Positions 16,232-25,642 of a DNA stretch of 64,000 bases are shown piece after piece. Location of the stretch: NCBI GenBank assembly GCA_016841045.1, contig JAENZX010000014.1, positions 1 to 64,000 of the forward strand, in the 5' to 3' direction. Each line of letters starts with the position of its first letter. Positions within the stretch are counted from its first letter, which is position 1. Both the position numbers and the translations under genes were made by a program. The DNA comes from Thermincola carboxydiphila. GTDB lineage: Bacteria; Bacillota; Thermincolia; Thermincolales; UBA2595. The notes beneath the pieces are model-generated. The model was not told the DNA's origin. It was given only the letters and a program-made list of their open reading frames with translations, and searched no databases.

Positions 16232-17575
16232 ATGACACATCCACTGGAACTTATCCAACCCAGTTCACTTAAGAATCTTAATAAGTATTTACAGAGCCTG
16301 ATAAAAGGCCGCTTATGGCTTAAAATTCTAATAGCAATGGTTTTTGGGCTGGGAACCGGTGTTTTATTGGGACCTTCCACGGGTTTTATCACAACAGATA
16401 TGTCGGAAATCATAGGTAACTGGCTTGCTTTACCAGGTCATCTATTTTTGGGACTGATACAGATGATTGTCGTTCCCCTTGTTTTTGCATCAGTAATCAG
16501 GGGCTTGGCCGCCGGTGAGGATATGGAACAACTTCGTAAACTGGGCTCCCGTTTGGTGATATATTTTATCTTTACTACCGTTATAGCGATAACTATAGGA
16601 ATCGTTATCGCTTTAGTAATCCAGCCGGGACAATTTATTGATCAATCCCTGTTTAATTCATCTGTCCAGTCGACTCCAGTCCCCGCCTTGAGCGAATCAG
16701 GGGAACCTGTTAACATTAATCACCTGCCAGAACTCATTACAAACATTCTGCCTGAGAACCCTCTTAGTTCGATGGTCAAGGAAGAAATGCTGCAGGTTGT
16801 TTTGTTTGCCGTTGTTTTGGGGATGGCTCTTGTAGCCATGCCTTCGGGCCAGTCAAAGCCCCTGCTGGACCTCATGGGTTCTATTCAGGAAGTATGTATG
16901 ACCGTGGTTCGCTGGGCTATGCTTCTGGCTCCTGTCGCAGTATTTGGTCTGCTGGCTCAGATTGCTATGAAAGTCGGTTTAGATGCATTGTTTGGCATGG
17001 CAGTTTATGTAGGGACGGTTTTTCTTGGTTTAGTAATACTATTAATTTTTTACCTTATGATAGTGGTTTTCGTAGTCCGTAAATCACCCTGGTGGTTTCT
17101 ACAGCAAGTATGGAATGTACAGTTACTGGCTTTTTCGACGTCAAGTTCCGCTGCCGTTATGCCCCTTTCAATTAAAACAGCAGAAGAAAATCTAAAGGTA
17201 AGGCCTTCTATATCTCAGTTCCTTATACCGCTTGGTGCGACTATCAACATGGATGGCACTGCTCTGTATCAGGGTGTAGCCACTGTATTTTTGGCCCAGG
17301 TATTTGGTGTGCAGCTGACAGCTGCTTCGTTACTGCTGGTTATTGTAACTGCTGTTGGTGCTTCAATTGGTTCACCGGCAACTCCGGGTGTGGGAATCGT
17401 AATACTTTCTATGGTATTGAGCAGTGTCGGAATTCCGTCAGGCGGCATAGCACTGATTATTGGTGTGGACAGGATTCTGGACATGAGCCGGACTGCAATT
17501 AATGTTACCGGTGATCTTACAGCTACCATGGTCTTGGACAATTTGGTCGGCGGCAAAAAGCCGGTCGAAAATTAA
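16232..17575 (+). CDS. Dicarboxylate/glutamate:cation symporter (DAACS family)
   Basis: 447 residues with about eight membrane helices and two re-entrant loops. The serine-rich loop FSTSSSAAVMPLS, the helix motif GATINMDGTALYQG and DRILDMSRTAINVTGD are the substrate- and cation-binding hallmarks of GltP/GltT/DctA. It imports glutamate, aspartate or a C4-dicarboxylate with sodium or protons. ATG 16232 follows GGGAGGAGG; the reading frame to 16136 upstream has no site. Single-gene unit. Confidence 0.94.
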   Translation: MTHPLELIQPSSLKNLNKYLQSLIKGRLWLKILIAMVFGLGTGVLLGPSTGFITTDMSEIIGNWLALPGHLFLGLIQMIVVPLVFASVIRGLAAGEDMEQLRKLGSRLVIYFIFTTVIAITIGIVIALVIQPGQFIDQSLFNSSVQSTPVPALSESGEPVNINHLPELITNILPENPLSSMVKEEMLQVVLFAVVLGMALVAMPSGQSKPLLDLMGSIQEVCMTVVRWAMLLAPVAVFGLLAQIAMKVGLDALFGMAVYVGTVFLGLVILLIFYLMIVVFVVRKSPWWFLQQVWNVQLLAFSTSSSAAVMPLSIKTAEENLKVRPSISQFLIPLGATINMDGTALYQGVATVFLAQVFGVQLTAASLLLVIVTAVGASIGSPATPGVGIVILSMVLSSVGIPSGGIALIIGVDRILDMSRTAINVTGDLTATMVLDNLVGGKKPVEN

Positions 17576-17608
17576 TTATTACAGCTTTTTTGGAGATATG
17601 AAAAGGAT

Positions 17609-17641
17609 AAGCAGGATTCTAATTGACTCTGAATCCTGCTT
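17609..17641. terminator. Bidirectional hairpin between convergent genes
   Basis: An 11-bp perfect stem AAGCAGGATTC / GAATCCTGCTT with an 11-base loop. Its right arm includes the stop codon of the leftward helicase gene. The T-run is weak on both sides. Confidence 0.55.
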
Positions 17642-19001
17642 ATAATTTTGCCATTATTTCATATAGTTCTTCTTCATTGTCAGTAAGGATATTTTCCAAA
17701 TCGCCTATGCACTCTTTGAACAGACTTATTTTTTCTCCTAACACGGAGAAGATTTTCTCTTCAATGGTGTCTTTCATTACAAAATTATAGATATATACAT
17801 CATTTGATTGTTGGCCTATCCGGTCAATTCGACCGATTCTTTGTTCCACCTTCATGGGGTTCCACGGAAGATCAAAGTTTACGATTACATCACAGTACTG
17901 AAAGTTAAGCCCCTGAGAACCTGAGTCAGTACAAATCATAACAGGAACATCACGTTTTTCAAAGAGGTCTTTTATCCATTCTTTCTGATTTCTACGAAGC
18001 ATGCCGTTAAAAACTAAAAATTTGACGTTTTGTTCATGAAGGTATCTTGCTATATAGAATTGAGTTTGGATATATTCAGTGAAAATGAGTATTTTACCAT
18101 TATGATTCTTGAGAATTGAGTCTAAATATTTGATTTTTGGCGATAGTTCGCATTCTTCCAGCATTGGAAGAAGCTCATTTTCTCCTTTCTTCTGCAGAGT
18201 GTCATATAATGCAGACAGGCTGCTGCAGAATTCTTTGCAGAGAGTAAATGCCAGGAAGGTTCCGGGATAATCTTTGATTTTCCTGTAAATCTCCCTTTCA
18301 AGGTCAGACATTTCTACCTCAACAAGCTTTATGTTCCTGTCAATGTTTTTAACCCCAAGCTCTTTGGTCATATTCCTGATCATTACATCATGAAGCTTAT
18401 CCCTTAAATCACTGATTGCAGCCTTAGGATTTAGCTGGTGTTGACTAAGGAAATTATCATAATCTGAATACACATCAGGTTTTAAGAGGGATATCAGGTT
18501 AAATACTTCCTCAACTTTGTTTTGGAGCGGTGTGGCAGTTAAAAGAATCAGCCCGTTTGTTTTTATTTGGGAAACAAAAACCCAGTTTTCTGTTTTTCGG
18601 TTTTTCAGTTTGTGAGCCTCATCAATTACTACCAAATCATAAGCCCCGTCTAAAATCATAGCACGGTGTTCATCTCTTTTTGCTTTATCGATGGACCCGA
18701 TGACAAGCTGTCCAGGCCAGGCGTAGGGGCCTTTTCTGCTGACCCAGAAATTGATACCAAACTTCTCATGAAGTTCTGACCACCATTGCTGGACAAGGGA
18801 AGCCGGAGTTAATACCAAGATTCGGGCCTGGGGATTGACAGATAAAAGCTCTTTGATAACTAATCCCGCTTCAATGGTCTTACCCAAACCAACTTCATCG
18901 GCTATAAGCGCCCGGCATTCCATTTCCTGAATGATTTTTTTTGCTGTATTAACTTGGTAATCGTGAGGAGTAAACGGCAATTCCGGAAGGCAGGCTAACA
19001 A
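17640..19001 (-). CDS. SNF2-family helicase/translocase, compact form
   Basis: 453 residues. Helicase motifs in order: DEVGLGKTIEAG (I), LVLTPASLVQQWW (Ia), DEAHKLKN (II), LLTATPLQNK (III), FTEYIQTQF (IV), GSQGLNFQ (V) and QRIGRIDRIGQ (VI). It is an SNF2-type dsDNA translocase with almost nothing outside the motor, shorter than most bacterial members such as RapA. Role unknown; remodelling of protein-DNA complexes is the family function. TTG 19001 lies about 9 bases after AGGAGG; GTG 19010 overlaps that site. No restriction or defence genes adjoin it. Confidence 0.88.
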   Translation of the reverse strand: MLACLPELPFTPHDYQVNTAKKIIQEMECRALIADEVGLGKTIEAGLVIKELLSVNPQARILVLTPASLVQQWWSELHEKFGINFWVSRKGPYAWPGQLVIGSIDKAKRDEHRAMILDGAYDLVVIDEAHKLKNRKTENWVFVSQIKTNGLILLTATPLQNKVEEVFNLISLLKPDVYSDYDNFLSQHQLNPKAAISDLRDKLHDVMIRNMTKELGVKNIDRNIKLVEVEMSDLEREIYRKIKDYPGTFLAFTLCKEFCSSLSALYDTLQKKGENELLPMLEECELSPKIKYLDSILKNHNGKILIFTEYIQTQFYIARYLHEQNVKFLVFNGMLRRNQKEWIKDLFEKRDVPVMICTDSGSQGLNFQYCDVIVNFDLPWNPMKVEQRIGRIDRIGQQSNDVYIYNFVMKDTIEEKIFSVLGEKISLFKECIGDLENILTDNEEELYEIMAKL

Positions 19002-19164
19002 AGAAAGCACCTCCTTATTGTCCGGTATTAGTATGCCTTATTCTTTCACGGACAATAGGAGGTAAGTTGTGGCTTGTTTGTACAAAAAATCCGCTGCTAA
19101 GTAAAATTAACTATTTTTATTGTTATTTAAAAGGGTTTTTTACGGTGTTTTTTGAAATAACTAA

Positions 19165-19215
19165 AATGGCTATACTAAGTTAATGGCTATACTGAATAAA
19201 TGGCTATACTGAATA
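19165..19215 (+). repeat. Three 17-bp tandem repeats, AATGGCTATACTGAATA type
   Basis: Units at 19165-19181, 19182-19198 and 19199-19215; the last two are identical, the first differs in its last five bases. Each contains TATACT, a -10-like hexamer, but no matching -35 boxes were found. The array ends 29 bases before the radical SAM gene. Confidence 0.8.
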
Positions 19216-19244
19216 AGTTGATCAATTAGTGCCGGGGTGAAACA

Positions 19245-20204
19245 GTGAAAGAACAACGTCCCAGATATAAAGAGTATTCGACTTTCCTTAAAGAAAAATA
19301 CGGCGAAAAAGTTTATAAACTTCCTGTCAACCTGCCCGGAAGTTGTCCGAACCGTGACGGAACCGTTGCCACGGGAGGTTGTATATTTTGTGATGAGGAA
19401 GGAGCCGGTTTTGAGTGTCTTCCCAGTACTATGGATGTGGCAGGACAGATTAAAACCAATAAGGAATTTTTTATCAGAAGATTTAACGGCAGAAAATTTT
19501 TTGCTTACTTTCAAGCATTTACAAATACATATCGTGATATATCCTTCTTTGAAGAAGCAGTTAAGGAAGCAGTCTCTGACCCTGATATTATAGGAGTTTC
19601 AATCTCCACCAGACCTGACTGTATAAATGAAAAATATCTTGATGTGCTGCAGAAGGTCAAATCAGAAAAAGGTGTTGATATAACTGTCGAGCTTGGACTC
19701 CAGACAGTGAATTATCATACCCTGAAAAAAATAAACCGGGGACATACTCTGGCTGAGTTTATTGATGCTGCCCTAAGAATCAAAAAGCGTGGTCTGGAAC
19801 TTGTAGCACATCTTATTTTAAACCTGCCGTGGGACAATGAAGATGACGTCGTTGAGTGTTCTAAGATATGTTCGGCACTGGGTGTGGATTATGTTAAACT
19901 CCACTCCCTTTATGTGGTTAAAGGGACAGCACTGGGCGACATGTACGAGCGTGGCGAATTTGAGCTTATCTCCCTTGATGAGTACGTGGATAGGGTGGTA
20001 ATGTTTCTCGAATACCTTGACCCTTCTATAGTTATTCAGCGGCTGGTTGGAAAAGGACCACAGGGAAACCTGCACTTCTGTAACTGGAGCACCAGTTGGT
20101 GGAAGATAAAGCGAAGAATTGTGGAGGTACTAGAAGAGCGGGATGCGTGGCAGGGGACAAGGTGTGATTATTTAAATGGAAAAGCAGTAATGAAGTTTAT
20201 CTAA
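19245..20204 (+). CDS. Radical SAM protein, TIGR01212 family (YhcC/YtqA-like)
   Basis: 319 residues. The characteristic start NLPGSCPNRDGTVATGGCIFC supplies the three cluster Cys in the spacing typical of this family. ISTRPDCINEKYL, VELGLQTVN and HLILNLPW are the SAM-barrel strands. The family's chemical role is poorly defined. GTG start behind GGGGTGA, preceded by the 17-bp repeat array and followed by a strong terminator. Confidence 0.9.
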   Translation: MKEQRPRYKEYSTFLKEKYGEKVYKLPVNLPGSCPNRDGTVATGGCIFCDEEGAGFECLPSTMDVAGQIKTNKEFFIRRFNGRKFFAYFQAFTNTYRDISFFEEAVKEAVSDPDIIGVSISTRPDCINEKYLDVLQKVKSEKGVDITVELGLQTVNYHTLKKINRGHTLAEFIDAALRIKKRGLELVAHLILNLPWDNEDDVVECSKICSALGVDYVKLHSLYVVKGTALGDMYERGEFELISLDEYVDRVVMFLEYLDPSIVIQRLVGKGPQGNLHFCNWSTSWWKIKRRIVEVLEERDAWQGTRCDYLNGKAVMKFI

Positions 20205-20250
20205 TATAAAAAACACCAGTGTTGATGAACACTGGTGTTATTTTTATATT
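20205..20250. terminator. Bidirectional terminator
   Basis: A 12-bp perfect stem AACACCAGTGTT / AACACTGGTGTT with GATG loop; T-run to the right and A-run to the left serve both the radical SAM gene and the convergent gene at 20249. Confidence 0.9.
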
Positions 20251-21151
20251 AAGTGATTTCTTTTTCAAAATGTTTTCCGTTTTCGTATTCAACTTTTAGA
20301 AACACCTTAGTAAAAGATTGGCCGCTATAATTCCATTCTGTACGGAACATCTGTACACTATCATCTGGCTTAGCATCTTCTAATGTCAGCTGCTTTTTAA
20401 TCAATTGCTTTTTGCCATTGTATGCTACTAAAAAAGCCCGGGCCAATTTAGCCTGTTTGGGGTTTGAATTGCCTTGTGTCAGGAAAAGCAAATACGTCTC
20501 TCTTTCACGGTCAATCTGAACTTCTGTGGATAGAGGGGCATATATGCCTTCTGAAATTTGCGACAGTTCCAGAACCATAATTTCACTATTCTTGAGGCGT
20601 GTTCCGTCCTTGACTGTTATGTAATATTCCATTATATTTGGCCGCTCGGCCTTAATCGCTTCGGATGCAATACTGGCCTTTCTATCACCATTTTTACCAT
20701 TGAAGTACGTAATTCCAATTTTCCATTTTGGCTCCGTATCAAGTTTTTCTGTAAGCTTGACTTCGAATCTCCCGTCTCCCATAGATGAAGCCGATTGGGA
20801 AACGAATTGTGTGTCACCCTGTTTGCGGTAGTGAAAATTAACCGGAGCGCCCTCGCGATAGTCTTTAATAACCCAGGATAGTCTTACCTCGGCATTACCA
20901 TCCACTTGCTTAACATCGATAATAGTGACAGGGGTAATCCAGCGCTGTTCGGTTTCTATTGTGTTCACTGCAAGGCTTATTCGGTCAGCATTATGCTGTG
21001 TTAGTGACGAGATTCTCTGCCATTCACTGTTAAGCATGTTAAAACGATTGTTCATTTCATCTGTCAGGCTGCCTACCCTTGAGAAAAGGGCTATGTTCAG
21101 AATGAGACTTAACACCAGCAGTACAAATCCTATCCGAATTAGACGTTCCAA
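20249..21151 (-). CDS. Unknown membrane-anchored extracellular protein
   Basis: 300 residues: one N-terminal membrane helix (about 5-25), a short coiled coil (30-65), then a mainly beta-looking extracellular part with no recognised family. TTG start behind GGGAGGAAGAATAT. It lies upstream of and divergent from the Tad pilus operon. A surface or pilus-associated role would be guesswork. Confidence 0.6.
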   Translation of the reverse strand: MERLIRIGFVLLVLSLILNIALFSRVGSLTDEMNNRFNMLNSEWQRISSLTQHNADRISLAVNTIETEQRWITPVTIIDVKQVDGNAEVRLSWVIKDYREGAPVNFHYRKQGDTQFVSQSASSMGDGRFEVKLTEKLDTEPKWKIGITYFNGKNGDRKASIASEAIKAERPNIMEYYITVKDGTRLKNSEIMVLELSQISEGIYAPLSTEVQIDRERETYLLFLTQGNSNPKQAKLARAFLVAYNGKKQLIKKQLTLEDAKPDDSVQMFRTEWNYSGQSFTKVFLKVEYENGKHFEKEIT

Positions 21152-21361
21152 ATATTCTTCCTCCCTATTATAGTATTTATAAACATTTTATCAAAGATGA
21201 ACAATTTTGGGTACCCTGGTGTTAGTCCGAAGATATAAACAGAACGGAATCCTGATTTTTTTAAAAATTTTTTTCCAAAAAGAGGAAAAACAATATACAT
21301 GTCAAATAAAATCCATAAAAGTAATAAAATGGATAAAATTTTCGATTGATGGTGATAACTG

Positions 21362-22480
21362 ATGCAGAGAATGAAAATAATTTTGGCGGATCCGGACAAT
21401 GTTTATGTGGACAGGGTTGCTGATTATATTAATACCGAGTATTCTTCACGGGTGAAGCTTGTTGTCTGCACACGGCTTAATCTTTTAGAGCATTATCTGG
21501 ATAACTCATTTGATGAATTTGATTTTTTGCTTGTCCATCCTGATTTTTATACACCTGGCAGCCCGCTATATAAAAATATTAAATTTATTATACAGTTGAC
21601 AGATGATTTAAATTGTACCTGTCCGGAGAAAAGCGGTAATTATTTATATAAGTACCAACCCGGCGATAAAATGGTAAATGAGTTATTAAGATTTTATTCA
21701 GAAAAGACGGAGAGGCTTCCCGGCAGCTCAGGAGGTATTAGAAATACAAAAATAATATCGGTTTTTTCACCTGCCGGCGGGGTGGGAAAAACTTCGATTG
21801 CCTTAGCTCTGGCTGCTAGTCTTAGCAAGAGACAGATGGAAGTTCTTTTTCTCGGTATGGAGTCTTTTAATTCTGTGCCTTCTATTTTGGAGCTTAATGG
21901 ACGCGATGGTTTTACAAAAGTACTTCTGACCCTGCATGAAAACCCGCAGTTGATTTCAGTCAGGGTTGAGATGAATAAAACTAAAGAGAATAACTTTAGT
22001 TTTCATATATTAGAGCCTCCGGAGTGCTTTTTGGAGCTTACAGAACTGGAAGAGGAACAATTTGAACTTTTATTAGCTAAAATAAAACAAGCCTGCAAAT
22101 ACGATGTTGTGGTCATTGATACAGATTCGTCCTTTGGTAATAATCTAATTACACTCCTTGATAACAGTGACAAAGCAGTAATGGTTGGCACTTTTGAAGA
22201 ACCATGCAGATATAAAATTGAAGCATTTACGAATCAGCTTAGAATGCTTGAGGCTGAGGAAACTAAAAGTATCTTAAACAAAACTGTTTTGCTGATCAAT
22301 AAGGTGGAGGGAAATGCAAGTCTTGATATTCCTGGGCCAGAATTGGCCAATTCCTGTAAGGTTCCATATGTTGCTAACCTTTGGACCTCAGGGAGCCGGA
22401 GTAAACTCAAATTTGACCCAAATCAGGAACTGGCAGATAATCTAAAAAAATTAACCCAAATATTGGGATGTGGTGACTAA
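21362..22480 (+). CDS. tadZ: TadZ/CpaE-like pilus localisation ATPase
   Basis: 372 residues. An N-terminal pseudo-receiver-like domain (about 1-110; IILADPDNVYVDRVADYI) precedes a MinD/ParA-type ATPase with deviant Walker A SPAGGVGKTS at about 140 and Walker B VVVIDTDSSF. In Tad systems TadZ places the secretion machine in the cell. ATG 21362 follows GGTGAT. First gene of the Tad operon; its end overlaps the reading frame of tadA. Confidence 0.85.
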   Translation: MQRMKIILADPDNVYVDRVADYINTEYSSRVKLVVCTRLNLLEHYLDNSFDEFDFLLVHPDFYTPGSPLYKNIKFIIQLTDDLNCTCPEKSGNYLYKYQPGDKMVNELLRFYSEKTERLPGSSGGIRNTKIISVFSPAGGVGKTSIALALAASLSKRQMEVLFLGMESFNSVPSILELNGRDGFTKVLLTLHENPQLISVRVEMNKTKENNFSFHILEPPECFLELTELEEEQFELLLAKIKQACKYDVVVIDTDSSFGNNLITLLDNSDKAVMVGTFEEPCRYKIEAFTNQLRMLEAEETKSILNKTVLLINKVEGNASLDIPGPELANSCKVPYVANLWTSGSRSKLKFDPNQELADNLKKLTQILGCGD

Positions 22481-22514
22481 CTGGAATAAGAATCATGTTA
22501 ATGGGAGAAATAAC

Positions 22515-23750
22515 ATGGATTACGATGCTATTGAAAATATAGTCAAAGCGGTACGGGATGAGGCCGGTGCTCAGTTAAATCTTGGAAAGGATCCGGATGA
22601 TGAAGAGATAAAAGAACTTATTACGCGGATAGTTATTGAAAAAGGGAAGCAATACTTTCTCAGCCTTGCAGTTAAAAAACATATAATTACTAAAGCTTTT
22701 AACTCTATGAGGAGGCTTGATGTTTTACAGCCTCTCCTGGAAGACGAAACAGTAACGGAAATTATGGTAAATGCCCCTGATGAAATATTTATTGAGAGGG
22801 ACGGTAAGACTTCAAAACTTGATATAAAATTTGAGAGCAGTGACAGGCTGTTGAATGTTATTCAGTCAGTCGTATCAAAAGTAAACCGAGTAGTCAACGA
22901 AGCGGTACCTGTTGTTGACGCCAGGCTCCATGATGGTTCCAGAGTGAATGTGGTTCTCCCTCCTGTAGCTTTAAAAGGACCAACAATTACCATTAGAAAG
23001 TTCGCTAAGAGTACCCTTACCATGAATGATCTGATTAGATATGATTCATTAACTAAAGAAGCTGTAGATTTTTTAGATAAAGCAGTAAGGGCTAAATACA
23101 ATATTTTTGTCTGCGGGGGGACGGGCTCAGGCAAAACCACATTTTTAAATGCCCTTTCCTTTTCCATTCCGGACAATGAGCGGGTCATTACAATAGAAGA
23201 TTCTGCAGAATTACAGATAAAAAATATAAAGAATCTAGTCAGTTTAGAAACAAGAAACCCTAACACGGAGGGCAGAGGGGAAATAACGGTAAGAGATTTG
23301 ATTAAAACTTCACTCCGGATGAGGCCGGACAGGATTATCGTAGGAGAAGTGCGCGGAGCTGAAGCCCTGGACATGCTGCAGGCCATGAACACTGGGCACG
23401 ACGGCTCTCTTTCTACGGGTCATGCCAATACTACAAGAGATATGTTAAGCAGAATCGAGACGATGGTTTTAAGTGCTGCTAATCTTCCCGTAGAAGTAAT
23501 TCGTAAAAACATTAGCGCTGCTTTGGATTTGATTATTCATGTGGCCAGGTTAAGGGACGGGTCCAGAAAAGTCTTGGAGATATCGGAGATAACAGGTATC
23601 CAAAACGGCGAGATCGTCTTGAACACACTGTTTAAGTTTGAGGAGTGCGGCGACGATAACGGAAAAGTACTGGGGAAACTAAAGAAAACCGGCAACAAAA
23701 TAATAAATATTCTGAAGTCAGGAATGGCCGGGATTAAATTTGAAAATTGA
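22515..23750 (+). CDS. tadA: TadA/CpaF secretion ATPase
   Basis: 411 residues. Walker A is GGTGSGKTTFLNAL, followed by ITIEDSAELQI (Asp box), RMRPDRIIVGEVRGAEALDML (Walker B) and a His-box near GHDGSLSTGHAN. It is the hexameric motor that drives pilin assembly. ATG 22515 follows GGGAGAAATAAC; GTG 22470 lies inside the end of tadZ and has no site. Confidence 0.95.
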   Translation: MDYDAIENIVKAVRDEAGAQLNLGKDPDDEEIKELITRIVIEKGKQYFLSLAVKKHIITKAFNSMRRLDVLQPLLEDETVTEIMVNAPDEIFIERDGKTSKLDIKFESSDRLLNVIQSVVSKVNRVVNEAVPVVDARLHDGSRVNVVLPPVALKGPTITIRKFAKSTLTMNDLIRYDSLTKEAVDFLDKAVRAKYNIFVCGGTGSGKTTFLNALSFSIPDNERVITIEDSAELQIKNIKNLVSLETRNPNTEGRGEITVRDLIKTSLRMRPDRIIVGEVRGAEALDMLQAMNTGHDGSLSTGHANTTRDMLSRIETMVLSAANLPVEVIRKNISAALDLIIHVARLRDGSRKVLEISEITGIQNGEIVLNTLFKFEECGDDNGKVLGKLKKTGNKIINILKSGMAGIKFEN

Positions 23751-23764
23751 CAGAGGTGTCCTCT

Positions 23765-24511
23765 ATGGTGACTGATTACCGCAGATATGAAATGAACTAT
23801 TGGGAAAAGGGCTGGTATATTTTACTGGCAGCAGCTTTTTTATTTACGATAGGGATAATATTTTTCAGTAATATCCTTATTGCCCTCATAATTTCTCTAG
23901 GTTCGTTATGGTATCCGCGATACAAAAGTTTGGAACTGACAAAAAAGCAGCAGCAAGAGCTTAACCTGCAGTTTCGGGATGCATTATATTCCGTCGCTTC
24001 GGCCTTAAACGTCGGTCTTTCGCTGGAGAATGCTTTTAGAGCAGCATATAAAGACCTGCAGATAATATATAACGATGAAAATACCTATATCCTAAAAGAA
24101 CTTATGTTGATAACCCGGAGGCTAGAAATTAATGAGCCCATTGAAGCATGTCTGACAGAGTTGGCCGTACGGTCAGGACTGGATGATATCTACAGCTTTG
24201 TGGATACCGTTATAATATGTAAACACTGCGGAGGTAATTTAGTTGAAGTAGCGAAAAACAGCTCGAACATTATAAGGGATAAGATAGACATTTGTAATGA
24301 GATTGAAGTATCTCTGGCAAGACAAAAGTACGAACAAAAAATATTAAATGCCATGCCGATAGTCTTCATTGGGTTAATGAAATTTGGCGGAGGAGGCTAC
24401 ATGGATCCTCTCTATACTTCATATAAGGGGTATCTGTTAATGGCAGCAGCCCTCACAATTCTTGCTGTTTCCTATATAATCTCCAGAAAAATATTTGACT
24501 TTAAGGTGTGA
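23765..24511 (+). CDS. tadB: TadB-like pilus inner-membrane platform protein
   Basis: 248 residues with paired N-terminal and C-terminal membrane helices around a cytoplasmic T2SSF helical domain (FRDALYSVASALNVGLSLENAFRAA). It should bind TadA and form the membrane platform. ATG 23765 after GAGGTG. Overlaps the tadC reading region by a few bases. Confidence 0.85.
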   Translation: MVTDYRRYEMNYWEKGWYILLAAAFLFTIGIIFFSNILIALIISLGSLWYPRYKSLELTKKQQQELNLQFRDALYSVASALNVGLSLENAFRAAYKDLQIIYNDENTYILKELMLITRRLEINEPIEACLTELAVRSGLDDIYSFVDTVIICKHCGGNLVEVAKNSSNIIRDKIDICNEIEVSLARQKYEQKILNAMPIVFIGLMKFGGGGYMDPLYTSYKGYLLMAAALTILAVSYIISRKIFDFKV

Positions 24512-24516
24512 AACTG

Positions 24517-25401
24517 ATGACAGTCATATTTGCAGTCTTTAAACCAATATTAGTTCTGTTATTTACAGCATTTTTAACAATAATCAGTTTTGTTGGGTGG
24601 AAAAAGGCAGAGTATTTAATGTCAGCTGTCCGGATATATGATTTCAAACTTTCTTTTCTGATGCCCGCCGGTCTTTTATTAACCGCCAAATTGGTGCTAA
24701 GATTTTACAATCCCAATACTAATCCCAGGCTTAGAAACTTAATTTCCAAGCTTTACGGCGCTTCATCGATGGATGATTTTCTGATGGTACATACGATACA
24801 GAAGACTGTTCTGGTGACAGCATTACTTTTTTTTGCTGCAGCATTGTCACTAGCCATAGAGGTAGATTATGTCTTTATAATTTTTGTCCTGACTCTCGCT
24901 ATCCTGTCACTAATATGGGCTGACAGAAATCTTGATTTCAAACTTAAACTTAGAAACCAAAAAATACTTATTGAGCTTCCGGAGTTCATAAATAAAGTTG
25001 CGTTACTGGTTAATGCCGGTCTTACGTTTAATGCAGCAGTTAATAAGATTGTCACTGAAAAGGCTGATTCTGAGCCGCTATATAAGGAGTTAAACTTTGT
25101 CGTAAGGGAAATTAAAAACGGGAGTGGCATAAACAAGGCATACGAGGATTTTGCATTGAGGTGCAGAATTCCGGAAGTCACCAGATTTGTAGCAGCTGTT
25201 GTACAGAATATAAACAGGGGCAGCAGTGACTTTGTTTTGGCGCTTAAATTGATAGCCCAGGAGACATGGGAGAAGCGAAAAGATGTTGCAAAGACACAAG
25301 GGGAAGAAGCCTCTTCCAAGCTTGTATTTCCAATGGTGATGATATTTATTGCTGTTGCAATAATTGTTTTAGCCCCTGCTGTGATGACAATGAGTATGTA
25401 A
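24517..25401 (+). CDS. tadC: TadC-like pilus inner-membrane platform protein
   Basis: 294 residues, T2SSF domain with LPEFINKVALLVNAGLTFNA and a C-terminal pair of membrane segments ending in MIFIAVAIIVLAPAVMTMSM. Paralogue and partner of TadB. ATG 24517 follows AAGGTG; GTG 24508 overlaps the ribosome site. Confidence 0.85.
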   Translation: MTVIFAVFKPILVLLFTAFLTIISFVGWKKAEYLMSAVRIYDFKLSFLMPAGLLLTAKLVLRFYNPNTNPRLRNLISKLYGASSMDDFLMVHTIQKTVLVTALLFFAAALSLAIEVDYVFIIFVLTLAILSLIWADRNLDFKLKLRNQKILIELPEFINKVALLVNAGLTFNAAVNKIVTEKADSEPLYKELNFVVREIKNGSGINKAYEDFALRCRIPEVTRFVAAVVQNINRGSSDFVLALKLIAQETWEKRKDVAKTQGEEASSKLVFPMVMIFIAVAIIVLAPAVMTMSM

Positions 25402-25414
25402 GGAGGTGACAAAT

Positions 25415-25621
25415 TTGAAAGATATTTTGGTTAACTTTTTAAAAGATGAAGAGGGCCTGGAAACAATTGAAATGGTGATTATTCTTGTGGTCCTAGTGGG
25501 TATTGCCTTTGCCTTCAGGAAAACCCTGCTAAACTGGTATACAAAATTTATTACCGAGTCTGTAAGCACACAGTCTGTTGGTGTTCCGGTCTCTCCAACG
25601 GCACCAGGCACAAGTCAATAA
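25415..25621 (+). CDS. flp: Flp-like pilin
   Basis: 68 residues from TTG 25415 behind AGGAGGTGA. It has a short basic leader, a processing site in DEEG/LETIE (Gly before the cut, Glu at +5) and a hydrophobic helix VIILVVLVGIAFAF, then a polar tail ending in a Pro/Ser/Thr stretch. This is the type IVb pilin pattern; it would be cut by the TadV peptidase encoded at the end of the operon. The tail after the helix is longer than in many Flp proteins. Confidence 0.82.
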   Translation: MKDILVNFLKDEEGLETIEMVIILVVLVGIAFAFRKTLLNWYTKFITESVSTQSVGVPVSPTAPGTSQ

Positions 25622-25642
25622 AATGCGTTATGGGAGTGATAG

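Noticed and set aside
17640-19001. Part of a defence system (SNF2 with nuclease or methylase)
   Set aside because: Neighbours are a symporter and a radical SAM protein; no nuclease, methylase or other defence gene adjoins it.
19165-19215. Tandem TATACT considered as three stacked promoters
   Set aside because: No -35 hexamers at suitable distance; kept only as a repeat.
22862-23392. Minus-strand reading frame of 176 codons inside tadA
   Set aside because: Fully inside a conserved ATPase gene on the other strand; no ribosome site or family pattern.
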